From positions 620,001-684,000 of the forward strand of contig NZ_CP059600.1 of the NCBI RefSeq assembly GCF_022369475.1: DNA of 64,000 nucleotides, given 5' to 3'. Source of the DNA: Campylobacter sp. RM12651 (GTDB lineage: Bacteria > Campylobacterota > Campylobacteria > Campylobacterales > Campylobacteraceae). The notes below the pieces were generated by a model. The model did not search any database and was not told where the DNA came from. It saw nothing but the letters and a program-made list of their open reading frames with translations. Both the position numbers and the translations under genes were made by a program. The stretch's first letter is position 1; every line of letters starts with the position of its first letter. Below, in pieces: positions 36,679 through 46,157 of this stretch.

Positions 36679-37638
36679 ATGAACCTAGCCTTAAAAGAGG
36701 CTTGGAAATATCAATTCTTAACTTATCCAAATCCTGCCGTAGGTTGTCTAGTATTAGATAAATACGGCAAGATTTTAAGCATTAAAGCACACCAAAAAGC
36801 AGGAACATTTCACGCAGAAAGATTATGTGTGAATGAAATCTTAGAAAAATATGGAAAAGATGCTTTAAAAGATAGTGTATTTTATGTAACTTTAGAGCCT
36901 TGCAGTAAGCAAGGTCGCACTCCACCTTGTCATGAATTATTAATAAAATATAAAGTTAAAGAAGTAAATATAGGCTCAAGTGATAGTTCTCAAAATGGTA
37001 TAAATGAATTAAGGCAAGCTGGAATTAAAGTAAATCTTGGGATTTTACAAGATGAATGCGATAAACTAATTGCTCCATTTAAATTCTGGCTAGATAATAA
37101 GCCTTTTGTTTTATTTAAATTAGCAATTAATCTAAATTATAACAATGAAGGTAGTATTAGTAATGAGTATTTAAGGACATATTTTCACGAAATTAGAACC
37201 AATATAGATTATTTAATAATTTGTGGCAATACTTTAAGACTTGATAATCCTATGCTTGATGCTAGATATTCTACTAGCAAAAAAGCACCTAATTTATTAG
37301 TATTTTCAAAATATTTTCAAGATTTAAATTCTAATTTTAAATCTCTAAATATTTTTAAAACTAATAGAGAAATTATTTTTGGTAAAAATCCTTTAAAATT
37401 AAAAGATGAATTGCAAGAGCAAAATATTAAATTTGTAATGATTGAAGGTGGGTTTAATGCCTTAGAACTTTTCAAAAATCAAATAGATTGGTTGTTTTTA
37501 CAACAAAGTAATTCTACTTATAAAAATTCAAATAACTTTAAGTTAAGTTTAAGTCCTATTTATCAAAGCACTACAAAAGATTTTTATAATAAACCACACG
37601 AATACCAACAATTCGGATTTTATGAAATAAGGGAATAA
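36679..37638 (+). CDS. ribD: bifunctional pyrimidine deaminase/reductase of riboflavin synthesis
   Basis: Deaminates and reduces the pyrimidine product of GTP cyclohydrolase II. The zinc deaminase domain shows HAE at residues 45-47 and LEPCSKQGRTPPC at 72-84. The C-terminal reductase half is recognisable (LRLDNPMLDARY; VMIEGGFNALELF) but divergent and short. From ATG 36679 the protein is 319 residues, with AGGAAG upstream. Family members often begin with D-x-x-YM, which here reads SDFYM in frame just before, so a TTG start a few codons earlier remains possible. Confidence 0.88.
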   Translation: MNLALKEAWKYQFLTYPNPAVGCLVLDKYGKILSIKAHQKAGTFHAERLCVNEILEKYGKDALKDSVFYVTLEPCSKQGRTPPCHELLIKYKVKEVNIGSSDSSQNGINELRQAGIKVNLGILQDECDKLIAPFKFWLDNKPFVLFKLAINLNYNNEGSISNEYLRTYFHEIRTNIDYLIICGNTLRLDNPMLDARYSTSKKAPNLLVFSKYFQDLNSNFKSLNIFKTNREIIFGKNPLKLKDELQEQNIKFVMIEGGFNALELFKNQIDWLFLQQSNSTYKNSNNFKLSLSPIYQSTTKDFYNKPHEYQQFGFYEIRE

Positions 37639-38157
37639 ATGTTAGAAAAATATTTTGAAAAATTCCTAGTAAATTCTAGGTTTATTACAATCTTACCTGT
37701 TATTTTTGGTCTTTTAGGTGCTTTTATGTTATTTTTTATTGCTAGTTTTGATGTGTATAAGGTCATAAAAGTTACATATACTTATTATTTTTTAGGTGCT
37801 GATATTGACATTCACGAAGAAGCTGTAAGCACTATAGTTGGAGCTGTTGATTTATATTTAATGGCTTTAGTTTTTTATATATTTTCTTTTGGAATATATG
37901 AATTATTTATAAGCGATGTTGAAGAATTTAAACAATACAAACAAAGCAAGGTTTTAGAAGTTCATAGTTTAGATGAGCTAAAAGATAAGCTTGGTAAAGT
38001 TATTATTATGGTTTTAGTTGTTAATTTTTTCCAACACGCACTTAATTTAAAATTTAGCTCAAGTATGGATATGCTTTATTTAGCAATCGGTATTATGTGT
38101 ATTTGCCTTGGATTATGGGCTTTACATAAAAGTGATAATAAATCTAAAGAACACTAA
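37639..38157 (+). CDS. YqhA family (UPF0114) membrane protein
   Basis: A 172-residue integral membrane protein with about four helices: RFITILPVIFGLLGAFMLFFIASF, then IVGAVDLYLMALVFYIFSFGIYELF, which is the family hallmark, then VIIMVLVVNFFQHAL and MLYLAIGIMCICLGLWAL. The loop with DVEEFKQYKQS is cytoplasmic or periplasmic. The molecular function of UPF0114 is unknown. It begins directly after the ribD stop, so it is part of the same transcript. Confidence 0.9.
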   Translation: MLEKYFEKFLVNSRFITILPVIFGLLGAFMLFFIASFDVYKVIKVTYTYYFLGADIDIHEEAVSTIVGAVDLYLMALVFYIFSFGIYELFISDVEEFKQYKQSKVLEVHSLDELKDKLGKVIIMVLVVNFFQHALNLKFSSSMDMLYLAIGIMCICLGLWALHKSDNKSKEH

Positions 38158-38166
38158 GGAGCAAAG

Positions 38167-39168
38167 ATGATATTTATAGATACTTGTTTTGGAAAAAAAA
38201 GTGATGTTATGCCTATTTGGATGATGCGTCAAGCAGGTAGATACCTAGCTGAATACAAGGCTACTCGTGCTAGAGCAGGAGATTTTTTAAGTCTTTGTAA
38301 GGATTATAAATTAGCTAGCGAAGTTACGCTTCAGCCAGTGGATATACTAGATTTTGATGCGGCTATTATATTTTCAGATATTTTAGTAGTGCCACTTGAG
38401 ATGGGCTTACCACTTAGATTTGAAGCAGGTGAAGGTCCTGTGTTTGATGAGATAATATCAAGTGAAATTGATGTAGAAAAATTAAATATAAATGCAGCTA
38501 GTAAATTAACTTATGTTTATGACGCTATAAAATTAACTCGTGAAAAATTAGCTTCAAATAAAGCTTTAATAGGATTTTGTGGTGCTCCTTGGACTTTAGC
38601 AACATATATGATAGAAGGAAAAGGCTCTAAAACTTATGTAAAAAGTAAAAGAATGATTTATGAAAATCCAGCCCTAGCACATAAATTATTAGCAAAAATT
38701 ACTGAAGTTTTAAAAGAATACTGCGAAAATCAAATAAAAGCAGGTGCTAATGCTATTCAGATTTTTGATAGCTGGGCTAATGCACTTGAGCCTAGTGCTT
38801 ATTTGGAATTTGCTTGGAAATATATTCAAGATTTAGCAAGTTATTTAAAGACAAAATACCCACATATTGCAATAATTGCTTTTCCTAAAGGAGTAGGTGG
38901 TTTTATTGAATGTTTAGATGCAAAAATTGATGTTTTAGGTGTTGATTGGAGCACTCCACTTCAAGTAGCAGCAAAAACTCCTTATGTATTACAAGGAAAT
39001 CTTGAGCCTTGCAGACTTTATAGCAAAAAAGCTATAAAAGAAGGCGTTGAAATCATAAAAGAACTTACAAAAGATAAGGCTCATATATTTAATTTAGGGC
39101 ATGGAATTTTACCTGATATTCCAGTAGAAAATGTAAGATATTTAATAGATTGTGTAAGAAATGCTTAG
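38167..39168 (+). CDS. hemE: uroporphyrinogen decarboxylase
   Basis: A 333-residue haem-biosynthesis enzyme that removes four acetate carboxyls to give coproporphyrinogen III. The signatures [16 protein letters not shown] at about residues 16-31 and [17 protein letters not shown] are complete, and the catalytic aspartate lies in [10 protein letters not shown]. The C-terminus [15 protein letters not shown] is also standard. RBS AAGGAG precedes it. It overlaps ansA by eight bases. Confidence 0.97.
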   Translation: MIFIDTCFGKKSDVMPIWMMRQAGRYLAEYKATRARAGDFLSLCKDYKLASEVTLQPVDILDFDAAIIFSDILVVPLEMGLPLRFEAGEGPVFDEIISSEIDVEKLNINAASKLTYVYDAIKLTREKLASNKALIGFCGAPWTLATYMIEGKGSKTYVKSKRMIYENPALAHKLLAKITEVLKEYCENQIKAGANAIQIFDSWANALEPSAYLEFAWKYIQDLASYLKTKYPHIAIIAFPKGVGGFIECLDAKIDVLGVDWSTPLQVAAKTPYVLQGNLEPCRLYSKKAIKEGVEIIKELTKDKAHIFNLGHGILPDIPVENVRYLIDCVRNA

Positions 39169-40096
39169 TTTAATATCTCTTGGCGGGACAATTTCTATGC
39201 GTAATTTAGGCGAAGGAGCAATTCCTAGCCTAAATGCTGATGATTTAACAAGTTCATTTAAAGACATTAATGCAATAACTTTTAGCAATATCTCAAGTCC
39301 AAATATAACTTTTTCAATGTTAATTGAAGTTTTAAATCTTGCAAAAGAAGAGATTAAAAAAGGCTCTCGTGCTGTAATTATTACTCAAGGAACTGATACT
39401 TTAGAAGAAAGTTCATTTTTTTGTAATTTATTTTGGGATTTAGATGAGCCACTAATTTTTACAGGTGCTATGAAAAATCCTAGCGAGTTAGGAAGTGATT
39501 ATCTAGCTAATATTAGCAATGCAATTACTCTAGCAAATAGTGAGTTAGCAAGGGGTTTAGGTGTGCTTTGTGTATTAAATGATAGCGTTCATTCAGCACA
39601 ATTTATCCATAAAAGCAATTCATTTAGTCTTGAAACTTTTACAAGTTTTAATCGTGGCTTGGTTGGAGAGATTAAAGAAGGTAGGTTTTATTTATTTAAT
39701 AATAATTATAAAAGGCCAAAACTAAAGCCTTTAAAAGAAATTACTAAAAAAGTAGCCTTGTTAAAAATGTGCCTTGATTTTGACAATGATATGCTTGAAT
39801 ATGCTTTAAATAATTATGATGGTTTGGTAATTAGTGGCTATGGAGCAGGGCATGTAATGGCTAGAGCTATGCCAATTATTCAAAAAGCAAATATTCCAAT
39901 AATTATGACAAGTAGATGTGAAAGTGGTAAAGCAGGTCTTAGAACCTATGCTTATGCTGGAGCTGAAGTTGATTTGATTAAAAATGGTGTAATTATGAGT
40001 GAATATTTAAGTGATGTTAAGGCTAGAGCTTTATTAATTAGTGCTTTATCTTTAGGAATTACAAATATAAAAGGTATGATTGAAGAATTGATTTAA
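39161..40096 (+). CDS. ansA: asparaginase (cytoplasmic, type I-like)
   Basis: A 311-residue L-asparaginase without a signal peptide. The nucleophile region SLGGTISM is at residues 6-13, and [16 protein letters not shown] carries the second catalytic triad (TDT). Hydrolysis of asparagine supplies aspartate and ammonia, useful to an amino-acid-using Campylobacter. C. jejuni has a secreted AnsB; this one lacks any leader. The final about 60 bases, with the terminator, are repeated downstream (see 40142-40212). Confidence 0.88.
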   Translation: MLSLISLGGTISMRNLGEGAIPSLNADDLTSSFKDINAITFSNISSPNITFSMLIEVLNLAKEEIKKGSRAVIITQGTDTLEESSFFCNLFWDLDEPLIFTGAMKNPSELGSDYLANISNAITLANSELARGLGVLCVLNDSVHSAQFIHKSNSFSLETFTSFNRGLVGEIKEGRFYLFNNNYKRPKLKPLKEITKKVALLKMCLDFDNDMLEYALNNYDGLVISGYGAGHVMARAMPIIQKANIPIIMTSRCESGKAGLRTYAYAGAEVDLIKNGVIMSEYLSDVKARALLISALSLGITNIKGMIEELI

Positions 40097-40116
40097 AGGC
40101 AAATAAATTGCCTTTA
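40094..40116 (+). terminator. terminator of ansA, first copy
   Basis: Stem TAAAGGCAA / TTGCCTTTA (9 bp) with loop ATAAA directly at the ansA stop. An identical hairpin recurs at 40190-40212. Confidence 0.75.
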
Positions 40117-40141
40117 GTTCTGTAGTGCTAAAATTAGATTT

Positions 40142-40212
40142 TTATTAATTAGTGCTTATCTTTATAAATTACAAATAGAAGAATTGATTTAAAGGCAAAT
40201 AAATTGCCTTTA
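40142..40212. repeat. duplicated 3' end of ansA with second terminator
   Basis: This stretch repeats 40031-40116 imperfectly. TTATTAATTAGTGCTT, ATCTTT and GAAGAATTGATTTAAAGGC are shared, while short internal segments are lost in the second copy. The copied hairpin (40190-40212) is identical to the first and abuts the end of tkt, so it may also terminate tkt. The ORF fragment in the copy is not a gene. Confidence 0.8.
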
Positions 40213-40215
40213 AAC

Positions 40216-42060
40216 TTATAGTTTTTCTTTTATTTTTTCTGCATCAAATCCAAAATATTTAAATACATCTTTTTCTTTACCACTAGCGCCAAAACTATCC
40301 ATTATGAAAAGCTCATCGCAGTATTTATATAATTCATAAGACCTTGCAGCTTCTATTCCGATAATCTTGCCTTTTAATAAAGATTTATCAAATTCTTTAT
40401 CAAATAATTCAAAGCAAGGCATACTTAATACATTTATATTTTTATCTTTTGCAACTTCAAGTGCGAGTGCAACCTCACTACCACTTGCAATTATTGTAGC
40501 TTCTGCATTATCGCTATATTTTATAAAATAAGCCCCCTTGCTAATATCAGGAATGCTTGTATTTAAGCTTGGAAGTGCTGAGCGACTAAGTGTGAATGCA
40601 CTTGGATTATTTAGCTTTAAAGCTACTTGCCAACAAGCTATATTTTCAGCCATATCAGCAGGACGGAAAGTGTATAGATTAGGAATATTTCTAAGAGTGC
40701 TGATTTGCTCAATTGGTTGATGAGTTGGACCATCTTCTCCTACTCCTATGCTATCGTGTGAAAATACAAAAAATGCTTTTAAATTCATTAAAGCCGCTAA
40801 TCTTATTGAAGGCTTTAAATAATCACTAAATACTAAAAATGTAGCACAAAACGGATGCAAACCATATCTTGCCATTGCATTTATAATAGCACCCATTGCA
40901 TGCTCACGAATACCAAAAGCTATATTTTTACCACCATTTCTAATATCTGCATAATCTTTTAGATAAGTTTTATTTGATGGTGCTAAGTCTGCTGAACCAC
41001 CTAAAAATGTAGGAATTTGTTTTGCTATTTCGTTTAGACAAGCGTGGTTGCTATCTCTTGTAGCGTAATTTTTACTTAAATCAAGTTTAGAAAAATCCAC
41101 ATTTAAATCTTTTTTGCCTTCTAAATAAGCTATAAATTCTAATTGTTCATCATTAAATTTATTTGCTTTATCCCAACTTGCAAAATACTCATCACTTCTT
41201 TTACACATTTTCTCAAAGCCATTTTTAGCTTCGCTATCTATATAAAACTCTTCTTCATTCCAATTAGCTGCTTTTTTAGCTTTTAAAGCTAGTTCAGCAC
41301 CTAGTGGTGAGCCGTGAGTTTTCTCGCTTCCTTCTAATTCACAAGCACCTTTTCCAATCTTGGTTTTAGCTATGATAATACTTGGACGCTCAGCATTTTT
41401 AGTCATTTCTAAAGCCTTGCTAATTTCATCAAAATTATGCCCATCAATAGTATAAACATCAAAGCCAACGCTATTAAATCTAGCCTTTATATCATCACGA
41501 AATGCTTGTTTTACATCGCCTTCAATACTAATTTCGTTACTATCATAAATTAATACTAAGTTATTTAAATTATGAACATTTGCTAAAGAACAAGCCTCAT
41601 AGCTAATTCCTTCTTGCAAATCCCCATCTCCACAAAGGCAGTATATTTTATGATTTAACGAATTATTTAGTTTGCTACTAGCAAATTTTGCTGCCATTGC
41701 GAAACCAACAGCATTTGCAATACCTTGACCAAGTGGGCCTGTATCTATTTCTACTCCGTGAGTTTTAATCTCAGGATGCCCTGCTGCAAGTGAGCCTAAT
41801 TGGCGAAAATTTTTAAGCTCATCAAGACTTAAATTAAATCCACTTAAATGTAAAAACGAATATATTAAAGAACTTGCGTGTCCGCCTGAAAATACTAATC
41901 TATCACGATTTATATGATTTTTTGTATTTAGATTAATTTTTGTGCTAAGCACTGCTAAAATATCACTAAGTCCCATTGCTACGCCTGGATGACCACTATT
42001 TGCACGATTAATCATATCTACACTTAAAAATCTTAAATTATTTGACATTTTTTCTAACAT
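40216..42060 (-). CDS. tkt: transketolase
   Basis: A 614-residue thiamine-diphosphate enzyme of the non-oxidative pentose phosphate pathway. The N-terminal GHPGVAMGLSDILAVL, SGGHASSLIYSFLHLSG and the thiamine motif GDGDLQEGISYEACSLA are present. The pyrimidine-binding domain shows FGIREHAMGAIINAMARYG and a C-terminal domain follows. It is slightly shorter than the 660-residue E. coli enzyme. The order tkt-PDZ-ybaB-murE-nfu is shared with C. jejuni (recalled around Cj1639-1645) without ispA between. Confidence 0.96.
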   Translation of the reverse strand: MLEKMSNNLRFLSVDMINRANSGHPGVAMGLSDILAVLSTKINLNTKNHINRDRLVFSGGHASSLIYSFLHLSGFNLSLDELKNFRQLGSLAAGHPEIKTHGVEIDTGPLGQGIANAVGFAMAAKFASSKLNNSLNHKIYCLCGDGDLQEGISYEACSLANVHNLNNLVLIYDSNEISIEGDVKQAFRDDIKARFNSVGFDVYTIDGHNFDEISKALEMTKNAERPSIIIAKTKIGKGACELEGSEKTHGSPLGAELALKAKKAANWNEEEFYIDSEAKNGFEKMCKRSDEYFASWDKANKFNDEQLEFIAYLEGKKDLNVDFSKLDLSKNYATRDSNHACLNEIAKQIPTFLGGSADLAPSNKTYLKDYADIRNGGKNIAFGIREHAMGAIINAMARYGLHPFCATFLVFSDYLKPSIRLAALMNLKAFFVFSHDSIGVGEDGPTHQPIEQISTLRNIPNLYTFRPADMAENIACWQVALKLNNPSAFTLSRSALPSLNTSIPDISKGAYFIKYSDNAEATIIASGSEVALALEVAKDKNINVLSMPCFELFDKEFDKSLLKGKIIGIEAARSYELYKYCDELFIMDSFGASGKEKDVFKYFGFDAEKIKEKL

Positions 42061-43101
42061 TTATTTTCCTTTGTTAATTGTTATAAAGAATTGAAAATCC
42101 CCGTTTTTATTCTCGTCTTTAATATATCTTTGAATTAATATATTTAAAACACCGCTTTGTTGAATTTGTTTATTAAAATCTGCTTTAGTATTTACTATTA
42201 CATTATTTACTCTTAGGATTTTATCTTTTAGCTTAAAGCCTAAATTTTTATTTGAAATTCCTATTACATTTAGATTATTATCTAAAGTTATTCCTAAAGA
42301 ATTTGAAATCTGTTTTTTAACAATTGCTTTTTTTGTTGTAAATACTGGTTGTTCATATATTTTAGGACTTACAACAGAGCTTATATTAATTTCTTCATTA
42401 TCTCTTAAAACTTTTAAATAAATAGTGCTTTGATTTTCTGCAAAAAGTATTCTTTCATTTAATGCCCTAAGTGATTCTATAGGCTTATCATCTATGCTTA
42501 AGATTTCATCATTTAATCTTAAGTTGCTATTAAAAGTAATACCACTTACAAAATATCTATCCCCTCTTTGAGTAAATGTAGCACCAATATCGCCCCAATA
42601 AACATCATTATATTTTTTAAAATGATTTAAATAGCGATTGCCTATGAATTCTCCATTTAATAAACTAATACCCAAAACCTTGCAACAAGGAGAATTTAAT
42701 AAACCAATTTTTGTATTAAAATCAAGCTTATCTCTTTCAAACAAACCTTGAGCTAGATATTTTAAATGTCCTATATATTCTTTTTTAGCATCAATAATTC
42801 CTAGCCAATCATTTCTAGTTCTTGTTGTTTCATCATCTGTGATTGGCTTTATTAAAGAAAAATCAGTCCTTACTAAATAAAGATTTAAAAATGGGTCGTA
42901 TTTAATGTATGAATTTAATTTTGTATCAGGTAATTTTACTACAGCTAAAAGATTTTCATCTAACACAAAAGCAGGTAAGCCTTCGTAATTTAACATACTT
43001 GCTTTATTTTTTTCATAACATGCTAAATAATCATCAAATGTAGGTCGCTCTACGCCAAATAAGGTCGCTACTAACATTAAAGATAATGCAAGTTTTCTCA
43101 T
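42061..43101 (-). CDS. periplasmic PDZ-domain protein of unknown function
   Basis: A 346-residue secreted protein with a signal peptide at residues 1-17 (RKLALSLMLVATLFG). An N-terminal domain with CYEKNK and a paired Cys-Cys (NSPCCKVLGIS) is followed by two PDZ-like units: one at about 190-245 (LNDEILSIDDKPIESLRALN) and one at about 270-330 (GFKLKDKILRVNNVIVNTKADF). There is no protease domain. It is likely a scaffold or a regulator of an envelope protease. It is adjacent to tkt and overlaps ybaB by four bases. Confidence 0.8.
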   Translation of the reverse strand: MRKLALSLMLVATLFGVERPTFDDYLACYEKNKASMLNYEGLPAFVLDENLLAVVKLPDTKLNSYIKYDPFLNLYLVRTDFSLIKPITDDETTRTRNDWLGIIDAKKEYIGHLKYLAQGLFERDKLDFNTKIGLLNSPCCKVLGISLLNGEFIGNRYLNHFKKYNDVYWGDIGATFTQRGDRYFVSGITFNSNLRLNDEILSIDDKPIESLRALNERILFAENQSTIYLKVLRDNEEINISSVVSPKIYEQPVFTTKKAIVKKQISNSLGITLDNNLNVIGISNKNLGFKLKDKILRVNNVIVNTKADFNKQIQQSGVLNILIQRYIKDENKNGDFQFFITINKGK

Positions 43102-43400
43102 TTTCCTGCCTTAAAAAACATATCAGCCGCAGCATTTTTTGTGCTTGAACTTGCACTTTCTAATGCTTCATTTAGTGCAGAAATTAATAATATTTGCATA
43201 GATGATTTGTCTTTTAACAATTCATCATCTATTTTTATATCAATTACTTGAAATTTGCCATTTACTTTAACTTCTACCATTCCAGCACCACTTTTTGCTA
43301 CAAATTCTTTATTTGCTAATTCGTTTTCAAATTCTTTAGCTTTATTTTGGACATCTTGCAACATTTCTTGCATTTTAGAAAAATCAAAATCTTTAAACAT
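43098..43400 (-). CDS. ybaB: YbaB/EbfC-type nucleoid-associated protein
   Basis: A 100-residue DNA-binding dimer. The family pattern is complete: MQEMLQDVQNKAKEFENEL, then SGAGMVEVKVNGKFQVIDIKID, then LISALNEALESASSSTKNA. I take ATG 43400 (five bases after AAAGG) rather than the GTG at 43406. The start overlaps the murE stop by eight bases. It probably shapes the nucleoid or affects transcription broadly; a specific role in Campylobacter is not known to me. Confidence 0.93.
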   Translation of the reverse strand: MFKDFDFSKMQEMLQDVQNKAKEFENELANKEFVAKSGAGMVEVKVNGKFQVIDIKIDDELLKDKSSMQILLISALNEALESASSSTKNAAADMFFKAGK

Positions 43401-44733
43401 ATTCACCTTTCAATCTAATTTTTTCTTCATAATTGTGTATTTCATATAAGCATTCAAGTGCTATTTTTTCATCTAAAAATGGATATTTTACACCTTTTAT
43501 TTCTTGGTAATCTTCATCACCTTTACCTAAAATCATAACACATTCATTTTTATTTTGAGCTAAAAGTGCTTTATAAATTGCTAATCTTCTATCAATTACA
43601 ATATTTATATTTTTTAATTCGTTTTCGCTTAAGCCATCTATCATATCTTTAAGAATTGCAATAGGTTCTTCATCTCTTGGATTATCACTTGTTAAAAATA
43701 AAGTTTTTGCATAATGACTAGCTATTTTTGCCATAGGAGTTCTTTTACTTTTATCGCGATTACCACCTGCGCCTAATACTACTATTAATTCTTTATGCTT
43801 CATTGCTTCTAGCACATTAGCAATTCCATCTGGAGTATGGGCAAAATCTACTATTATTTCTTTATTATATTTATTAGGAATGCTTTGCATTCTTCCCATT
43901 ACCCCTGCATAATTAGCAATAGCATTAGTTAAATCATCTTTATTAGGTTTTACTAATTCATTAACACAAGCAAAAGCTGCAAGAAGATTATAGATATTAA
44001 ATAAGCCTTTTAAAGAAGAGCTAATCTCATAAAGCTCATTTTTAACAGCAAAAACTGCTTCAATACCATCAATTAATGTATAAGCTTTTACGCTATATAA
44101 AGCAGGATTTTCTATACCATAAGTAATAGCACCTTTTACATTATAAGAAAATTTATAAGCATCTTGATTTATTATTTTTAAGCATTCATCTTGAAAAAAA
44201 CTTGCTTTACAATTTGCATAATTTTCAAAAGTTTCGTGAAAGTCTAAATGGTCTTGAGTTAAATTAGTATAGATTTTAGCAGCGAATTTCATATCTCCAC
44301 AGCGATTTTGTGCAATTGCGTGAGAGCTTACTTCCATTACAAAATATTCGCAATTATTTAAAGTTGCAATTTGTAAATACGATAATAATTCTAATAAAAA
44401 TCCTGTTGTTAAAGATTTTGCCGCAACTTTTTTATCATTACAAAATGCCCCACGAGTTCCACATAAAAATACTTTTTTACCTAAATCAAGCAATATAGAA
44501 TAAATTGCAGCAGCGGTAGTGGTTTTACCATTTGTGCCTGTTATACCTATAATTTTTATATTTTCATTGATTTTTAAAAGTTCTCTTGCTTTTGCTTCGT
44601 TAATTACTAAAGCACCTTTAGATTTTGCATCGTTTTCGTATTTGGAATTTGAATTGGTTAGTAAAAAATAACAACCTTTTTCACATTCATTTGAATTATC
44701 TGTTATGTAAGAATTATCTAAATTAACTTTCAT
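43393..44733 (-). CDS. murE: UDP-N-acetylmuramoyl-tripeptide synthetase (meso-diaminopimelate adding)
   Basis: A 446-residue Mur ligase that adds meso-diaminopimelate to UDP-MurNAc-Ala-Glu in peptidoglycan synthesis. The ATP loop GITGTNGKTTTAA is at residues 63-75. The DAP-specific motif DNPRDEEP is present, so the substrate is diaminopimelate rather than lysine. This fits with dapB and dapD elsewhere in the window. It is short compared with E. coli MurE (495), the N-terminal domain being reduced. It overlaps nfu by four bases. Confidence 0.95.
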   Translation of the reverse strand: MKVNLDNSYITDNSNECEKGCYFLLTNSNSKYENDAKSKGALVINEAKARELLKINENIKIIGITGTNGKTTTAAAIYSILLDLGKKVFLCGTRGAFCNDKKVAAKSLTTGFLLELLSYLQIATLNNCEYFVMEVSSHAIAQNRCGDMKFAAKIYTNLTQDHLDFHETFENYANCKASFFQDECLKIINQDAYKFSYNVKGAITYGIENPALYSVKAYTLIDGIEAVFAVKNELYEISSSLKGLFNIYNLLAAFACVNELVKPNKDDLTNAIANYAGVMGRMQSIPNKYNKEIIVDFAHTPDGIANVLEAMKHKELIVVLGAGGNRDKSKRTPMAKIASHYAKTLFLTSDNPRDEEPIAILKDMIDGLSENELKNINIVIDRRLAIYKALLAQNKNECVMILGKGDEDYQEIKGVKYPFLDEKIALECLYEIHNYEEKIRLKGEYV

Positions 44734-44999
44734 AGTTTTTCAAAAGCTTCCTTTCCACCTTCAAGATTTATTAACGAAATATTGCTATCAATTTGTTCTT
44801 TTAAAGCCCTTTCAAGCCCTAATTTTAAAGTGGTATTTGCAGCAGCACAACCATGACAAGCACCAAGTAATTTTATATAAACAACCCCGTTTTTAACACC
44901 CAAAAACTCCAAATCACCACCATCATTATGAAGTATGTGAAGCTTTGATTTTAGGACATTTAAACAAGGTTCAATTAATTCTTCATCACTAAATATCAT
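44730..44999 (-). CDS. nfu: NifU-like C-terminal domain protein (Fe-S scaffold)
   Basis: An 89-residue Nfu-type iron-sulfur carrier. The core LHNDGGDLEFLGVKNGVVYIKLLGACHGCAAANTTLK holds the cluster-binding Cys48 and Cys51 (CxxC). Many bacteria have GACSGCPSS here. It passes clusters to target proteins after assembly. It leads the minus-strand operon to tkt and is divergent from trxA. Confidence 0.92.
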   Translation of the reverse strand: MIFSDEELIEPCLNVLKSKLHILHNDGGDLEFLGVKNGVVYIKLLGACHGCAAANTTLKLGLERALKEQIDSNISLINLEGGKEAFEKL

Positions 45000-45106
45000 A
45001 ATTTTTCCTTATTGTAATTTGTGTTATTGTGCTTTAATAAAATAAATATTCATTAACTAAGTTAGATGATAATTTTTATTTACAAATATTTTTTTAGGAG
45101 AATAAA

Positions 45107-45415
45107 ATGGCAAAAGAATTAACAAGTGAAAATATTAATTTAGCTAAAAAAGGCGTTGCTTTAGTAGATTTTTGGGCACCATGGTGTGGACCTTGCAGAA
45201 TGCTTGCACCTGCTATTGAAGAATTAGCAAATGAATTTGAAGGTAAAGCATTAGTGGCTAAGGTTAATATTGATGATTGTGAAGAATTAGCTGCTGAGTT
45301 TGGAATTCGTTCAGTTCCTACTATGTTATTTTTCAAAAATGGCGAAATAGTTGATACAGTAATTGGTGCTCAAGCAAAACAAGCTTTAGCTGATAAATTA
45401 AACTCACTATTATAA
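45107..45415 (+). CDS. trxA: thioredoxin
   Basis: A 102-residue cytoplasmic thioredoxin. The active site WCGPC lies at residues 26-30 in DFWAPWCGPCRMLAPAIEELA, and FGIRSVPTMLFFKNGE supplies the cis-proline loop. RBS TAGGAG precedes the ATG, and GATAAT about 35 bases upstream is a probable -10. It reduces disulfides in enzymes such as ribonucleotide reductase. dapB starts four bases after it and is co-transcribed. Confidence 0.96.
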   Translation: MAKELTSENINLAKKGVALVDFWAPWCGPCRMLAPAIEELANEFEGKALVAKVNIDDCEELAAEFGIRSVPTMLFFKNGEIVDTVIGAQAKQALADKLNSLL

Positions 45416-45419
45416 TAAA

Positions 45420-46157
45420 ATGATAAATCTAGCAGTATTTGGGGCAAATGGTAGAATGGGTAAGGAGCTAGTAAAACTAGCTTTGGCTGATGAGAATATT
45501 GATTTAGTATATTCTTTTACTAAGGAAAATAATGATTATAATGAGCTTTTTAAAGCTAATGTTATAATAGATTTTTCTACTCCTGCTGCTAGTGTTGAGT
45601 TACTTGAAAAAGCTAGCTTATTAGATAATCCACCAGCTTTAGTTGTTGGAACTACTGGGCTTAAAGATGAATATTTTAAAAAAGCTAAAACTTATAAAGG
45701 TAAGTTTTTTTGGGCTTCTAATACTTCATTGGGTGTTGCAATATTAAATGAACTTACGAAAATTGCTGCACTTGCTTTAAAAGAATTTGATATAGAAATT
45801 TATGAAAAACATCATAAGCATAAAGTTGATGCTCCTAGTGGAACAGCTCTAACATTAGCAAAAAATGCACTTGAAGCTAGAAATAAAGCTTTAAATAAAG
45901 AGCATAAGATTTGCTTTAACAGAGAAGGCAAAAGAGAAGATAACGAAATAGGTTTAGTAAGCCTTAGAGGTGGAAGCGTTGCAGGGTATCATAGTGTTGG
46001 ATTTTATGGAGATGATGAAAGTATAGAATTAATTCATAATGCAAATTCTAGAGTAATATTTGCTAAAGGTGCTATTAATGTAGCAAAATGGCTTATTACT
46101 AAAGAGAATAAAAATTATTCTATGAGTGATTTTGTAGGTGAATTATTAAATAAGTAA
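45420..46157 (+). CDS. dapB: 4-hydroxy-tetrahydrodipicolinate reductase
   Basis: A 245-residue enzyme of lysine/diaminopimelate synthesis. The nucleotide-binding GANGRMG is at residues 8-14, STP and VVGTTG follow, and the signature EKHHKHKVDAPSGTAL holds the catalytic histidine and lysine. Its product feeds DapD, encoded at 46755-47894, across a 600-base gap on the other strand. It lacks any clear terminator except distant structures in that gap. Confidence 0.96.
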   Translation: MINLAVFGANGRMGKELVKLALADENIDLVYSFTKENNDYNELFKANVIIDFSTPAASVELLEKASLLDNPPALVVGTTGLKDEYFKKAKTYKGKFFWASNTSLGVAILNELTKIAALALKEFDIEIYEKHHKHKVDAPSGTALTLAKNALEARNKALNKEHKICFNREGKREDNEIGLVSLRGGSVAGYHSVGFYGDDESIELIHNANSRVIFAKGAINVAKWLITKENKNYSMSDFVGELLNK

